Source: Gammaproteobacteria bacterium
GTDB taxonomy: Bacteria; Pseudomonadota; Gammaproteobacteria; Pseudomonadales; Azotimanducaceae
Reading direction: 5' to 3'
Assembly: GCA_026707905.1 (NCBI GenBank)
Contig: JAPOVY010000078.1
Location: 1-32,902, forward strand
Length of the DNA: 32,902 nucleotides
Numbering within the stretch: position 1 is the stretch's first letter; the number at the start of each line of letters is the position of its first letter. The position numbers and the translations under genes were made by a program. Under the pieces are notes generated by a model that worked only from the letters and a program-made list of their open reading frames with translations, made no database searches and was not told the DNA's origin. Shown here piece by piece: positions 8,525 through 16,541 of this stretch.

Positions 8525-9667
8525 ATGAGTAGTGATAAAAATAAAGAGGATCTCTTTAAACCTCGAGATATGAATACACCGAGGGATCACAGCAGTCGTA
8601 CCGATGGATGGGTCGGCGGAAGAGCTGATACTTGGTTTGGTCATTACCGAGAAAACCCGGCAAGCAGAAGTGGCTCTGACGCACGACGGATGGCTACGGA
8701 CCAAGACTACGCTCGCAATGTTGCCAATAACCTAAGACAAGAGGACGATGCGCTCATTCACAGTGATTTAGCGCTTTCAGCCGCAGGTTTAACGGTTGAA
8801 CCACTTTCGCCTGGAATAGGTATCGAAGTGCGTGGGCTAGATATGGCTAGCCCCACTGACGCACAAATAGAACAAATCTGGCGCCTTTACTTATCTCGCA
8901 AAGTCGTGTTCTTCCGTGACCAAGGTCATATCTCATGGGATGAGCATATCGCATTCGGCAAGCTATTCGCTGATATCGGTTTTGCGTTCGGTCGGCAAAG
9001 GGCGCTCGGAAAAAACAATTCTCCTGAGAAATATCCCGAAATACTTCGTTTATATTCAGACGAAGCAAAACCATTCGCTGCGGCGAATTGGCATTCCGAC
9101 GTGACATGGTCGAATCGGCCTCCACTCGGTTCTATTCTCCTAGCGCGCAAAGCGCCACCCGTTGGTGGCGACACGGTATTCGTCGACTGTTATGCATTGT
9201 GGGATAGTCTGAATCCTGCGCTGCAGGAGTTTCTGCAAGGACGCATGGCAGTCCATGGTCGTGGTGGTCGTGATGAAGCCGCTCACCCAATTTGTCGGAC
9301 GCACCCGGAAACTGGCCGAAACGCTCTCTACATTAATCCAACATTCACAAATTCAATTCACGACATGGAAGCAGAAGAATCGGCGAGGCTTTTGGCGAAA
9401 CTGTACGCGAAGATGTACTCAACCCCAGAACACACATGTCGTTTTCGTTGGCGAGATGGTTCCGTCGCGATGTGGGACAATCGCAGTTGCCAGCACTATG
9501 CGGTGGCAGATTTTTGGCCGCACGAAAGAAAGATGGAACGGGTGACACTCGTCGATCGTTCTGAAGAAGATGAAGTACCGTTCTGGAAGGACGAGAACGG
9601 CGAACGACATTTCAGTGTTCGACTTGCCACGCAGGAGTCGATAGACACACCCCTTGGTTACGCATAG
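8525..9667 (+). CDS. TauD/TfdA-family dioxygenase with long N-terminal extension
   Basis: A 380-residue Fe(II)/2-oxoglutarate oxygenase of the TauD/TfdA family, whose known members release sulfite from taurine or alkylsulfonates or cleave phenoxyacetates. The core begins near residue 88 (LTVEPLSPGIGIEVRGLDM). The triad is WHSDVTW (H190, D192) and HYAVADFW (H324), with arginines 335 and 339 in the 2-oxoglutarate region. KAPPVGGDTVFVD and LYINPTFTNSI are family hallmarks. About 85 polar, arginine- and aspartate-rich residues precede the core, so the protein is some 90 residues longer than typical TauD. The ATG at 8525 has AAAGGA nine bases upstream; an earlier in-frame start at 8450 is possible but less well supported. 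The gene is co-directional with the PhyH gene. The substrate is unproven. Confidence 0.87.
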   Translation: MSSDKNKEDLFKPRDMNTPRDHSSRTDGWVGGRADTWFGHYRENPASRSGSDARRMATDQDYARNVANNLRQEDDALIHSDLALSAAGLTVEPLSPGIGIEVRGLDMASPTDAQIEQIWRLYLSRKVVFFRDQGHISWDEHIAFGKLFADIGFAFGRQRALGKNNSPEKYPEILRLYSDEAKPFAAANWHSDVTWSNRPPLGSILLARKAPPVGGDTVFVDCYALWDSLNPALQEFLQGRMAVHGRGGRDEAAHPICRTHPETGRNALYINPTFTNSIHDMEAEESARLLAKLYAKMYSTPEHTCRFRWRDGSVAMWDNRSCQHYAVADFWPHERKMERVTLVDRSEEDEVPFWKDENGERHFSVRLATQESIDTPLGYA

Positions 9668-9827
9668 TTACTTATACCGTCAATCGCTCTCAGCTTTTTG
9701 ACGAAGCGTATCTATCAAAAAAACTTATCTATCAATACGTTATGGCAGATTACTACTACTCTTTTCGATGGCGCGCGAAGGAACCAACGCGGCCGAGTCG
9801 TCAGTGGATCTCAGCTTGCGCTCGGGA

Positions 9828-10679
9828 TTATTCAGGTAAGTCCAGCTCGACGAAAAAACGGACCTCAATGCTATTACGCTCCTGCAGACCATCGGAATCT
9901 GGGATCGGAACTGCGGTGTGGAGCGTTGGACAAAAAGTCTCGTTGTGCGGCGGATGAGAGTCGTAGGTAGTGAAGACCAACGCTTCATCTTTCGTCATGG
10001 CTGAAAAGTAATTCCATCGTTGTTCGTCATTGGGCTTACAGTAGTGCGCGTTGAAAGGTCTTGGTTTTGCGTTCGGGTTTAGGTTGTACTCGAGATCACC
10101 AGGATCGATTGATGTCCGATCACACACCGCAAGTGGAAATCGCTCAAGTGGTTTCGGTGAAACCGATCTCCAGATATTAAAGCCTAGATAGCGCTTATCT
10201 TGAGGCATACCTTGGACCTCACTGAACTTCTCTATGACGTTACCAGTGTCTTCATCGATGAAGTCGGCGTAATCGTTATGTACGCCAGTTGCGCATGGTC
10301 CGTACTGCACACCGTTTTCCCAAAAGTGCTCTTTGAATTGTTCGTTACGATAGGTGTGAGTGCTAGTTGGTGGCACGACCGCGGTTGGAAGTAGCCGTTG
10401 CAGGAGCCTACGTGTCTCTGTGTAATAGATAGCTGCAACTTCCTTTATGTCAGTCCAGTCTTGAACTTTTGAAGGTGCGTGTACAAGTAGGAAGCCGGAT
10501 CCGTTCGTTAAAAGGTCCGTAGCGTCTCGAGGTTCAGACATGACGCCTTCCGTTAGGCGAGCGTCACGAATCAGGGTCGGTTTGTTAAACCGGATCGTAT
10601 AGAACTTCTGTTGATGCTGAGCTGACCCCTGCGATTGCGTTTCGGGATTGACGAAATTCAGGCTGCCAACGAAATCCAA
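9828..10679 (-). CDS. CmcJ/NvfI-family Fe(II)/2OG oxygenase
   Basis: A 283-residue protein of the CmcJ/NvfI family, known mainly from fungal and actinobacterial secondary metabolism (cephamycin methoxylation, meroterpenoid oxidation). Family features are YGPCATGVHNDY (H134, D136), LGFNIWRSVS followed by PLAVCDRTSI, QRWNYFSAMTKDEALVFTTYD (residues 220-240), a distal histidine at LHTAVP (H254) and an arginine in IEVRFFVE (R274). The first 30 residues resemble the usual substrate-side strand (GSLNFVNPE). The start is TTG, supported by GAGGA seven bases upstream. It is convergent with the TauD gene and divergent from the Nramp-like gene. Its substrate cannot be told; neighbours do not show a classic biosynthetic cluster. 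Confidence 0.82.
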   Translation of the reverse strand: MDFVGSLNFVNPETQSQGSAQHQQKFYTIRFNKPTLIRDARLTEGVMSEPRDATDLLTNGSGFLLVHAPSKVQDWTDIKEVAAIYYTETRRLLQRLLPTAVVPPTSTHTYRNEQFKEHFWENGVQYGPCATGVHNDYADFIDEDTGNVIEKFSEVQGMPQDKRYLGFNIWRSVSPKPLERFPLAVCDRTSIDPGDLEYNLNPNAKPRPFNAHYCKPNDEQRWNYFSAMTKDEALVFTTYDSHPPHNETFCPTLHTAVPIPDSDGLQERNSIEVRFFVELDLPE

Positions 10680-10798
10680 TGTAGTTTCCTCATAGGTAGG
10701 TCTTGTCTACTAGCGTGTCGGTATAGCTGAGCGTTAAGCACGTTTCCGGTCTGTAGAACGAGAAAACCGGTCACCAGTAGATCCGATCCAAGCCGTTT

Positions 10799-10812
10799 AA
10801 TACTACAGTATT
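10799..10812. promoter_or_regulatory. Short palindrome in divergent promoter region (possible operator)
   Basis: AATACT-AC-AGTATT forms a 14-base inverted repeat in the 218-base region between the divergent CmcJ-like and Nramp-like genes, about 85 bases before the transporter start. Its place between divergent genes fits an operator, but a palindrome this short can occur by chance and no regulator gene lies beside it. The rest of this intergenic region shows no other clear signal. Confidence 0.25.
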
Positions 10813-10897
10813 GATGTTTTAACTGGTACAGCGTCAACTCGCTTCTGTTCCTTGCGCGTTCGCCTTTTGTCTCAATTAATCTGAAATTGGAACGCAC

Positions 10898-12361
10898 ATG
10901 CTCATATCTATACAACCACTAAAGTCCGAGGATCTACCGGAACGAACTAGACCGATTCTGGTCATGCTTGGACCCGGAATCGTAATGGCAGGACTCGCGA
11001 TCGGATCAGGCGAGTTGATCATGTGGCCTTGGATTACGTCGGTCGTTGGTGCCCAGCTACTCTGGGCAGCCGCAATCGGCATCTTCCTGCAGCTTTGGGT
11101 CAACATCGAAATCGGTCGATGGTCCATCGTGACGGGCGAAAGTCCATTTACGGGTATGGCGCGTGTTATCAAACTGATGGTGTTCCTGTTCGTATTCGTT
11201 ATCTTCGTCGGCAAATTTCTCCCTGGGTGGGCTCGCGAAACGGGTATTGCGTTACGTGATTTGATTTTTGGTCCAAATCACGATAGCCCGCCATGGCTGT
11301 GGACAGCCATCATCTTTGCGATCGTGGCCGCCATTCTGTTCGGACCCAAAGTAATCTACACAGCGGTTGAACGATGCATCATGGGATTGATCGTCGTGAT
11401 CATCATCGGACTGCTCTATGTTGTATAGGAGATCGGCTCCGTAGAGATTTTCGTTGCGATGTGGCACGGTGTCATCGGCATCTTCGATTTTCCAGACTTT
11501 CCCGTAGACGTGCTTTCCGATGACGGGTCGGTCCGAGATCAATTGACGTTCAACCGCTTCTTCGGTGCGGTGGTATTCGCTGGCGCTGGCGGGTTAGGGA
11601 ACCTTTATTACGCCTATTACTTAAGAGAGAAGAACATCGGAATGGGTGCTCGGATGCCGTCGTTGATGAGCCCAGCACATAAGCACGAAGTTAAGGAAAT
11701 GGACACGGGATACCTATATCCCGAAACGGAAGAGAATCGCAGGCGATTTAAAGATTGGTTCCGATACGTCGTTGTTGATCAGACCTTTACCTTTTGGTTG
11801 CTAGGCACCTTCACGATGTTTCTCTTCATTTTTGGTGCTCTTGCCGTGCTGCACCCGATTGGTCTCGTGCCAGATCGCGCGAGCCTCGTTTGGGATTTAG
11901 CTTCGATTCTTGAACAGAGCATGGGTACGTTTGGTCGTTACGTCTTCTTGATCGTCGGTATGGCTGCATTATTCAGTACTCAGTTAGGAGGGGTAGACGG
12001 AGGCAGTCGCATCTTCTCCGATCTTCTTCATACAAACTTCAAGTTCGGTCGCTGGTTGAAACTCGAACAGTGGTACGTGGTTCTAGTTGGAACAACGATG
12101 GTTATCGGGGTGTTTAGTGTCTGGTTCTTCGGCAAGTACGACATCGCCGGCTTGGACTTTTTGTTTATTGCAGCGCTAATGAGTGGCTTCGTAATGGCGG
12201 TCTATGTCCCAATGATCCTCTATCTGAACCTTACTCGTCTTCCTAAATCAGCGCGACCCGGTTGGATCAATATTGTGTTCATGGTGCTCGCGTCAGCGAT
12301 GTATATCTCGTTTGCTGGATATACGATCTTTAGCAAGGTAGCTGAAGTAGCTTCGATATAG
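10898..12361 (+). pseudogene. Nramp-like transporter interrupted by in-frame TAG
   Basis: Two open segments in the same frame (10898-11428 and 11429-12361) together encode one Nramp-fold membrane transporter of about 487 residues, split by a single TAG at 11426-11428. Translation flows through the stop in conserved hydrophobic sequence (LLYVV, stop, EIGSVEIFVAMWHG), so a point nonsense change, not a frameshift, is the simplest reading. The first half contains RPILVMLGPGIVMAGLAIGSGEL and TGESPFTGMARV, typical of a divergent Nramp branch. The canonical metal-binding DPGN of helix 1 reads GSGEL (residues 36-40). The helix-6 MPH motif is replaced by GLG in VFAGAGGLGNLYYAYYLREK. A restart at ATG 11459 is possible but would give a half-protein. 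The choices are pseudogene, readthrough or sequencing error; other genes here end normally on TAG. Confidence 0.75.
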
Positions 12362-12750
12362 CAACGTAACCAATCGTCTTTGGCTTGACCTTAGATGTTT
12401 GTGGCGATTCGCGGTTAGTCAGGTAAAACGACGGAGCGCGTACATGAATTACGGTCATCAAGATTCATAGTTGAATGATCTTGTTTCGTTGTATATCAGC
12501 TAGTTAAGAGGATTAGTTGCCTCTCTGCTAAAGGATTGTCATGGCCAGTCTCTGAATGGTTCTCGCACGGACAATCGATGCGTCGTTTGATGGGCTTTCG
12601 TACACCGAATCAGCACGACGATCGGCACCACTCCGTCAGTTCGTTCGGCAATTTGAGAGAGGATAACGTGGGATTGGGCGATGTCTAGATCGAATGAAGT
12701 TCATACTCACTAATATCGATATGTTATAACATATCTCAAGTTTAGAGGTA
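12362..12750. other. Non-coding stretch before the COG0523 gene
   Basis: This 389-base stretch is the longest without a recognised gene. No RNA gene, transposon remnant or strong terminator was found after the Nramp-like gene. A 36-codon open frame at 12556-12666 has no Shine-Dalgarno site and no recognisable product. The last 35 bases hold the palindrome and the translation start signals of the next gene (GAGG just before tandem ATGs). Confidence 0.5.
12718..12735. promoter_or_regulatory. Perfect 18-bp palindrome, Zur-like operator
   Basis: GATATGTTATAACATATC is a perfect inverted repeat (nine bases per arm, no spacer) ending 15 bases before the COG0523 start codon. Each arm matches the half-site of proteobacterial Zur operators as I recall it (GAAATGTTATA / TATAACATTTC), and COG0523 genes of this kind are classic Zur targets. 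The arms are packed closer than in the usual 23-base gammaproteobacterial site. The palindrome contains a TATAAC hexamer that could serve as the -10 element, so a bound repressor would block transcription. The operator call is strong on position and symmetry; the identity of the regulator is inferred. Confidence 0.6.
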
Positions 12751-13971
12751 ATGATGGGCTCACTTTTACCCGTTACGGTACTGTCAGGCTTCCTTGGTGC
12801 TGGCAAATCGACGATCATGAATCACGTTCTCAACAACCGTGAAGGGATGCGGGTCGCGGTCATCGTGAACGACATGGGCGAGGTCAATATCGACGCTGAT
12901 CTCATCCGAGAAGATGTGTCCCTCCAGCAAGTTGACGAAAAGCTCGTTGAGATGACTAACGGATGCATCTGCTGCACACTTCGCGAGGACCTGCTCATCG
13001 AAGTCGCGCGACTAGCAGATGAGCAACGGTTCGATTATCTGCTCATTGAATCAACGGGCGTTTCTGAACCATTGCCAGTAGCGGAGACATTCACCTTTGA
13101 GGATGAACTAGGACGATCACTGTCCTCGGTCGCAAAGCTCGACACTATGGTCACAGTCGTTGACGCGTACAACTTCCCGCGACTAATGATGGATGCTGAA
13201 AGCCTCAAAGACAAAAACATGGCGGTCGGGGAGGACGACGAACGCAATATCGCCGATCTGCTCATCGATCAGGTTGAGTTCAGCGATGTCATTGTCGTGA
13301 CGAAAACTGATTTGCTCGATCAGAATCAAACTGACCAGCTGCTCGCTACACTCCGTCGTCTGAATCCCAGTGCCGAGGTGCTTGTCGCTGACCATGGCGA
13401 AATCGAGCCAACTTCAATTCTCGGCACCAGCAAATTCGATATGGCGAAGGCTGAGAACGCACCTGGTTGGTTAGTAGAACTTCGCGGCGAACACGTGTCG
13501 GAGACCGAGGAATACGGGATTGGCAGCTTCGTCTACCGTGCGCGCAAACCGTTTCACCCTCAACGACTCTACAACTTTCTCATAGCGGGGTGGCAATATG
13601 GAAACCTTGTGCGGTCTAAGGGTTACTTCTGGCTGGCTTCAAGATTCGATCAAGCGGGTTCATGGTCTCAGGCTGGCGGCATCATGAATCACGGTTTCGC
13701 AGGTTTGTTTTGGTCGGCGGTGTCAAAGGATCAGTGGCCGGACCACGGAGAACACAGAGCCGCGATCGAGAGTAAGTGTGAACCACCGTATGGCGACCGA
13801 CGACAAGAAATCGTCTTTATCGGACAAGAACTAGAACAAGAACGAGCAAAACGAGCATTAGATGCGTGCCTTCTCAATGAGAGAGAACTTGCTGAGGGTC
13901 CAGTTGCTTGGAAAGAGTTCCCCGACCCCTTTCCTCACTGGGTCAACGAAGTCGAGGAGGCAAGCATCTAA
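12751..13971 (+). CDS. COG0523 (CobW/YjiA/ZigA-type) metal-chaperone GTPase
   Basis: A 406-residue G3E-family P-loop GTPase. Members deliver zinc, cobalt or iron to client metalloproteins at the cost of GTP. Visible motifs are Walker A GFLGAGKST (residues 13-21), the metal-binding CICC (72-75) in NGCICCTLREDL, the ESTG switch (100-103) and the guanine-specificity motif TKTD (184-187). The C-terminal CobW_C domain follows (FVYRARKPFHPQRLYNFL onward). Tandem ATGs sit after GAGG; the second (12754) has the better spacing. The stop codon overlaps the start of the DUF1826 gene by one base (TAATG), so the two are translated together. The Zur-like palindrome just upstream suggests induction on zinc starvation, which would make this a zinc chaperone of the ZigA type and not a cobalamin or nitrile-hydratase chaperone. 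Confidence 0.9.
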   Translation: MMGSLLPVTVLSGFLGAGKSTIMNHVLNNREGMRVAVIVNDMGEVNIDADLIREDVSLQQVDEKLVEMTNGCICCTLREDLLIEVARLADEQRFDYLLIESTGVSEPLPVAETFTFEDELGRSLSSVAKLDTMVTVVDAYNFPRLMMDAESLKDKNMAVGEDDERNIADLLIDQVEFSDVIVVTKTDLLDQNQTDQLLATLRRLNPSAEVLVADHGEIEPTSILGTSKFDMAKAENAPGWLVELRGEHVSETEEYGIGSFVYRARKPFHPQRLYNFLIAGWQYGNLVRSKGYFWLASRFDQAGSWSQAGGIMNHGFAGLFWSAVSKDQWPDHGEHRAAIESKCEPPYGDRRQEIVFIGQELEQERAKRALDACLLNERELAEGPVAWKEFPDPFPHWVNEVEEASI

Positions 13972-14597
13972 TGCGACAGGTCCTGAGCGATCAATTGAGC
14001 GATTTCGCAGCGATCTACGACGAGAATGTTGAAATCGTCAGCGTAAAGCGCGCCCAAGCCAAAGAATGTGAAGTCTTATCAAAACGGTTGATCAAGTCGC
14101 GACAGGTTCCGGAGTTGCGATGGATTCAACCTATCGATGATCCTGATGCCTCAGTCCGTGCTTTACCAACGAGAATCGACGGCGACGTTCGTTCTGCGAT
14201 TCTCGCACAAATCATTGAGGCTAGTGAATTGCTTGGCGAACTCATCGAATGTGATCGGGTCGGCATTCGCCTCGAGACACTCAATGCGCCGATGTGTCCG
14301 CGCTTCCACGTAGACCAGATTCCTTGCCGTATGTTGATTACACTAAGGGGGGTGGGAACGGAGTGGATTCCGAACCCGGATGTTGACTGGAACGTGTTCG
14401 ACGACCTCGACTCCGAGGAGCTGCCTGCGCAAACTGACCGACAGATTCAGCGATTGAGTACCGGCAACTGGTCGCTATTGAAGGGCGGTGGCTGGCAGGA
14501 TCATTTTCGTGGCGTAGTCCACCGTTCTCCTCATAACGTTGGTGAGCGGCTACTTTTAGCGCTTGATCCGCTGGTAGAACCCGCAGAAGTGAATTAG
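13971..14597 (+). CDS. DUF1826 family protein
   Basis: A 208-residue protein matching DUF1826 as I recall it, a family often found beside COG0523 GTPases in zinc-starvation regulons; its function is not established to my knowledge. The recognisable core is MCPRFHVDQIPCRMLITLRG followed by VGTEWIPNPDVDW (residues 108-140) and GVVHRSPHNVGERLLLALDP (181-200). H113, D115, H184 and R193 have the order and spacing of the metal and cosubstrate ligands of Fe(II)/2-oxoglutarate oxygenases; this similarity is my inference. The ATG at 13971 shares a base with the upstream stop codon and has GAGGAGG before it, so it is preferred to an earlier in-frame start at 13908. No signal peptide is seen. It presumably acts in the cytoplasm with the GTPase. 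Confidence 0.75.
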   Translation: MRQVLSDQLSDFAAIYDENVEIVSVKRAQAKECEVLSKRLIKSRQVPELRWIQPIDDPDASVRALPTRIDGDVRSAILAQIIEASELLGELIECDRVGIRLETLNAPMCPRFHVDQIPCRMLITLRGVGTEWIPNPDVDWNVFDDLDSEELPAQTDRQIQRLSTGNWSLLKGGGWQDHFRGVVHRSPHNVGERLLLALDPLVEPAEVN

Positions 14598-14725
14598 GCT
14601 TCGAGGAATTACAAAGGACCTGCAGTTTGGTTGTATGAGAAGATTCTTCAAGGTTTAACACTTGATAGTAAGGATGTCATCAATAGCAAAAAAGTAAATC
14701 GGATCAATGTGATATATTGAATTTA

Positions 14726-14813
14726 TGGCGGAGGGGCAGGGATTCGAACCCTGGGAGGCGCTAACCTCGCTGGTTTTCAAGACCAGTGCTTTCGACCACT
14801 CAGCCACCCCTCC
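14726..14813 (-). tRNA. tRNA-Ser (anticodon UGA), CCA encoded
   Basis: The reverse strand folds as a class II tRNA. The acceptor stem starts GGAGGGG and closes with CCCCTCC followed by G and an encoded CCA. The D-arm region is TGGCTGAGTGGTCGAAAGC. The anticodon stem-loop is CTGGTCTTGAAAACCAG with anticodon TGA (bases 14777-14779). A long variable arm follows, then the T-arm GGGTTCGAATCCC. The long variable arm and anticodon identify tRNA-Ser reading UCA and related codons. It stands alone, convergent with the DUF1826 gene. Confidence 0.97.
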
Positions 14814-14824
14814 ACCGGGACGGG

Positions 14825-14830
14825 ATTATA
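14825..14830 (-). promoter_or_regulatory. -10 element of the tRNA-Ser promoter
   Basis: On the minus strand the hexamer TATAAT, a perfect sigma-70 -10 box, lies 11 bases before the 5' end of the tRNA-Ser gene. It is followed by a GC-rich stretch (CCCGTCCCGG) like the discriminator of stringently controlled stable-RNA promoters. The -35 box at the expected distance is weak. Confidence 0.6.
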
Positions 14831-14897
14831 GGAAGCAAATCTCACCTACGGTTAGTCGTTCTTGCCCCTATTGGCAGATCCAAAAATGGTTGAATTG

Positions 14898-16541
14898 CTA
14901 TTGAGGTTCAGTACCGGGGTCCGCTAATCGCTTCGCCCATTTGTAATCAGCTTTGCCGCTGGGGCTCCGAAACACTTCGTCAACATAAACGAAATCCTTC
15001 GGTAGTTTGTAGCGAGCTATATGTTCCTCACAGGTCTTGAGAATGTCAGAGGAGTCGGGTTCAACGCCGTCTCGCAACTGAACGATTGCCACGACTTCGT
15101 TACCCCATCGCTCTGATGTTCGAGCGGTGACGACCGCATCAAATACGTTGGGGTGATGCTTGATCGCTTGCTCAACTTCCTCAGCAAAAATCTTCTCGCC
15201 GCCTGAATTGATGGTTACGGAATCGCGGCCATGGAGCTCCAGCGAACCGTCCGCTAGCAACCGCACTTTATCGCCTGGAATAGAGTAACGGGTACCGTTA
15301 ACAGTTGCAAACGTGCGTTTGGTCTTCTCTTCGTCGCCAAGGTAGCCAAGCGGGATGTTACCGCTCCGAGCCCACCAACCTAATCCTTCGTGTCCTGGTT
15401 CGAGTTCAGTGGACAGATCTTCGGACAGTACCGCATTGTGTTCGGTTAACGTGAATTGACCCGTACTGACGCCAGTCTTCGCACTACTCACGTGAGACGC
15501 TTGGCCGCCCGTCTCGGATGAACCCGCGGAGTCAATGATGTTCAGGTTAGGAAGTAGCGAAATTAGTTCTTCTTTGACCTTTGCGGTCATGATCGCACCA
15601 CCAGTAATGATGTTGCGCAAGGTCGGTAATTCTCGATGTGCACGCGCAAGCTGGTCGGCGAGAGGCCTACCGAACGCGTCGCCCACAATCAGAAGATTAG
15701 AGACGTTTTCACGTTCGATGATGTCGATCACATCTTCTGCGTCGAATTTTCTTACATTGTCCTGGATTACAACCGTCCCGCCTGAATTGAGCATCTGTAA
15801 CGCGTTCCAATGACCGGCGCCATGCATGAACGGCGGCGCAGGAAGCGAGCGTCGATCCATCGGAATCGCACGTTGTACGAACTCGTCCACACTGGTTAAC
15901 ACAGATCCGTTGGTTCGTCTTGCACCCAACGCAGCAATCAATATGTCATCTTGACGCCACAAGACGCCTTTCGGCATGCCGGTAGTACCCCCGGTGTAGA
16001 GGATGTAGAGGTCGTCCGCAGAAAGTTCGACATCGGGTTCTTGATCAGGCGAAACCGCTAGTGCTTTTTCGTAGTCAACCGCACCCTCGATTAACCCATC
16101 ATCTGAGTCTTGTACCTGCAGAAAGACTGATAAGGTAGGTACTTCGGTGCGGATGGCCTGGACACGATCGGCCAGTGAACTATGAAATACGAGCGCTTTT
16201 GCATTTGCATCGTTTAGAAGATAGATCAATTCTTCGTCAACGTATCGATAGTTGACATTGAATGCCGCAGCGCGCGCTTTAAACGTACCGAGCATTCCCT
16301 CTAAGTACTCGTTGCCGTTATATAAGTAGAGACCGACATGGTCTTGACCAGATTCCCATGGTTGGAGCTCTTGCCGCGGTCGATTGAAACCGATATCTTG
16401 CTGTAGAAGGTAGTTGGCGAGTCGGCGCGTGCGCTGTTGTAGTTCGTAGTACGTAATCCTTCGATCACGAAACACGATCGCTTCTCGCAACGGTACAGCG
16501 TTAGCAACTGCATCATTGATGGTGCCGAGGTTCATCGTCAT
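14898..16541 (-). CDS. Acyl-CoA synthetase (AMP-forming, FadD-type)
   Basis: A 547-residue ANL-superfamily ligase that activates a carboxylic acid as an acyl-adenylate and then a CoA thioester. Motifs in order: the phosphate loop LYTGGTTGMPKGVLW (181-195), the adenine-binding region IDSAGSSETGGQ, the hinge LHGRDSVTINSGGEKIFAEEV (A8 region) and the C-terminal catalytic lysine in SPSGKADYKWAKRL. The sequence resembles the acyl-CoA synthetases of steroid and fatty-acid side-chain catabolism in actinobacteria and proteobacteria, but the acid cannot be told. The ATG follows the stop codon of the MFS gene directly, so the two are one transcript. A second ATG two codons on (16535) is equally usable. 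It is probably the last gene of the minus-strand catabolic set. Confidence 0.9.
   Translation of the reverse strand: MTMNLGTINDAVANAVPLREAIVFRDRRITYYELQQRTRRLANYLLQQDIGFNRPRQELQPWESGQDHVGLYLYNGNEYLEGMLGTFKARAAAFNVNYRYVDEELIYLLNDANAKALVFHSSLADRVQAIRTEVPTLSVFLQVQDSDDGLIEGAVDYEKALAVSPDQEPDVELSADDLYILYTGGTTGMPKGVLWRQDDILIAALGARRTNGSVLTSVDEFVQRAIPMDRRSLPAPPFMHGAGHWNALQMLNSGGTVVIQDNVRKFDAEDVIDIIERENVSNLLIVGDAFGRPLADQLARAHRELPTLRNIITGGAIMTAKVKEELISLLPNLNIIDSAGSSETGGQASHVSSAKTGVSTGQFTLTEHNAVLSEDLSTELEPGHEGLGWWARSGNIPLGYLGDEEKTKRTFATVNGTRYSIPGDKVRLLADGSLELHGRDSVTINSGGEKIFAEEVEQAIKHHPNVFDAVVTARTSERWGNEVVAIVQLRDGVEPDSSDILKTCEEHIARYKLPKDFVYVDEVFRSPSGKADYKWAKRLADPGTEPQ

Noticed and set aside
9709-9735. 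Direct repeat TATCTATCAA, two copies 17 bases apart
   Set aside because: Only two short AT-rich copies between convergent genes; no sign of a mobile element or regulator site.
11426-11428. TAG recoded as an amino acid (alternative genetic code or pyrrolysine)
   Set aside because: TAG is the normal stop of cysG, both plus-strand dioxygenase genes, the MFS gene and DUF1826 in this window, and no suppressor tRNA was seen; the tRNA here reads serine UCA codons.
12556-12666. 36-codon open frame in the gap before COG0523
   Set aside because: No ribosome-binding site, no recognisable product and no coupling to a neighbour; likely chance.
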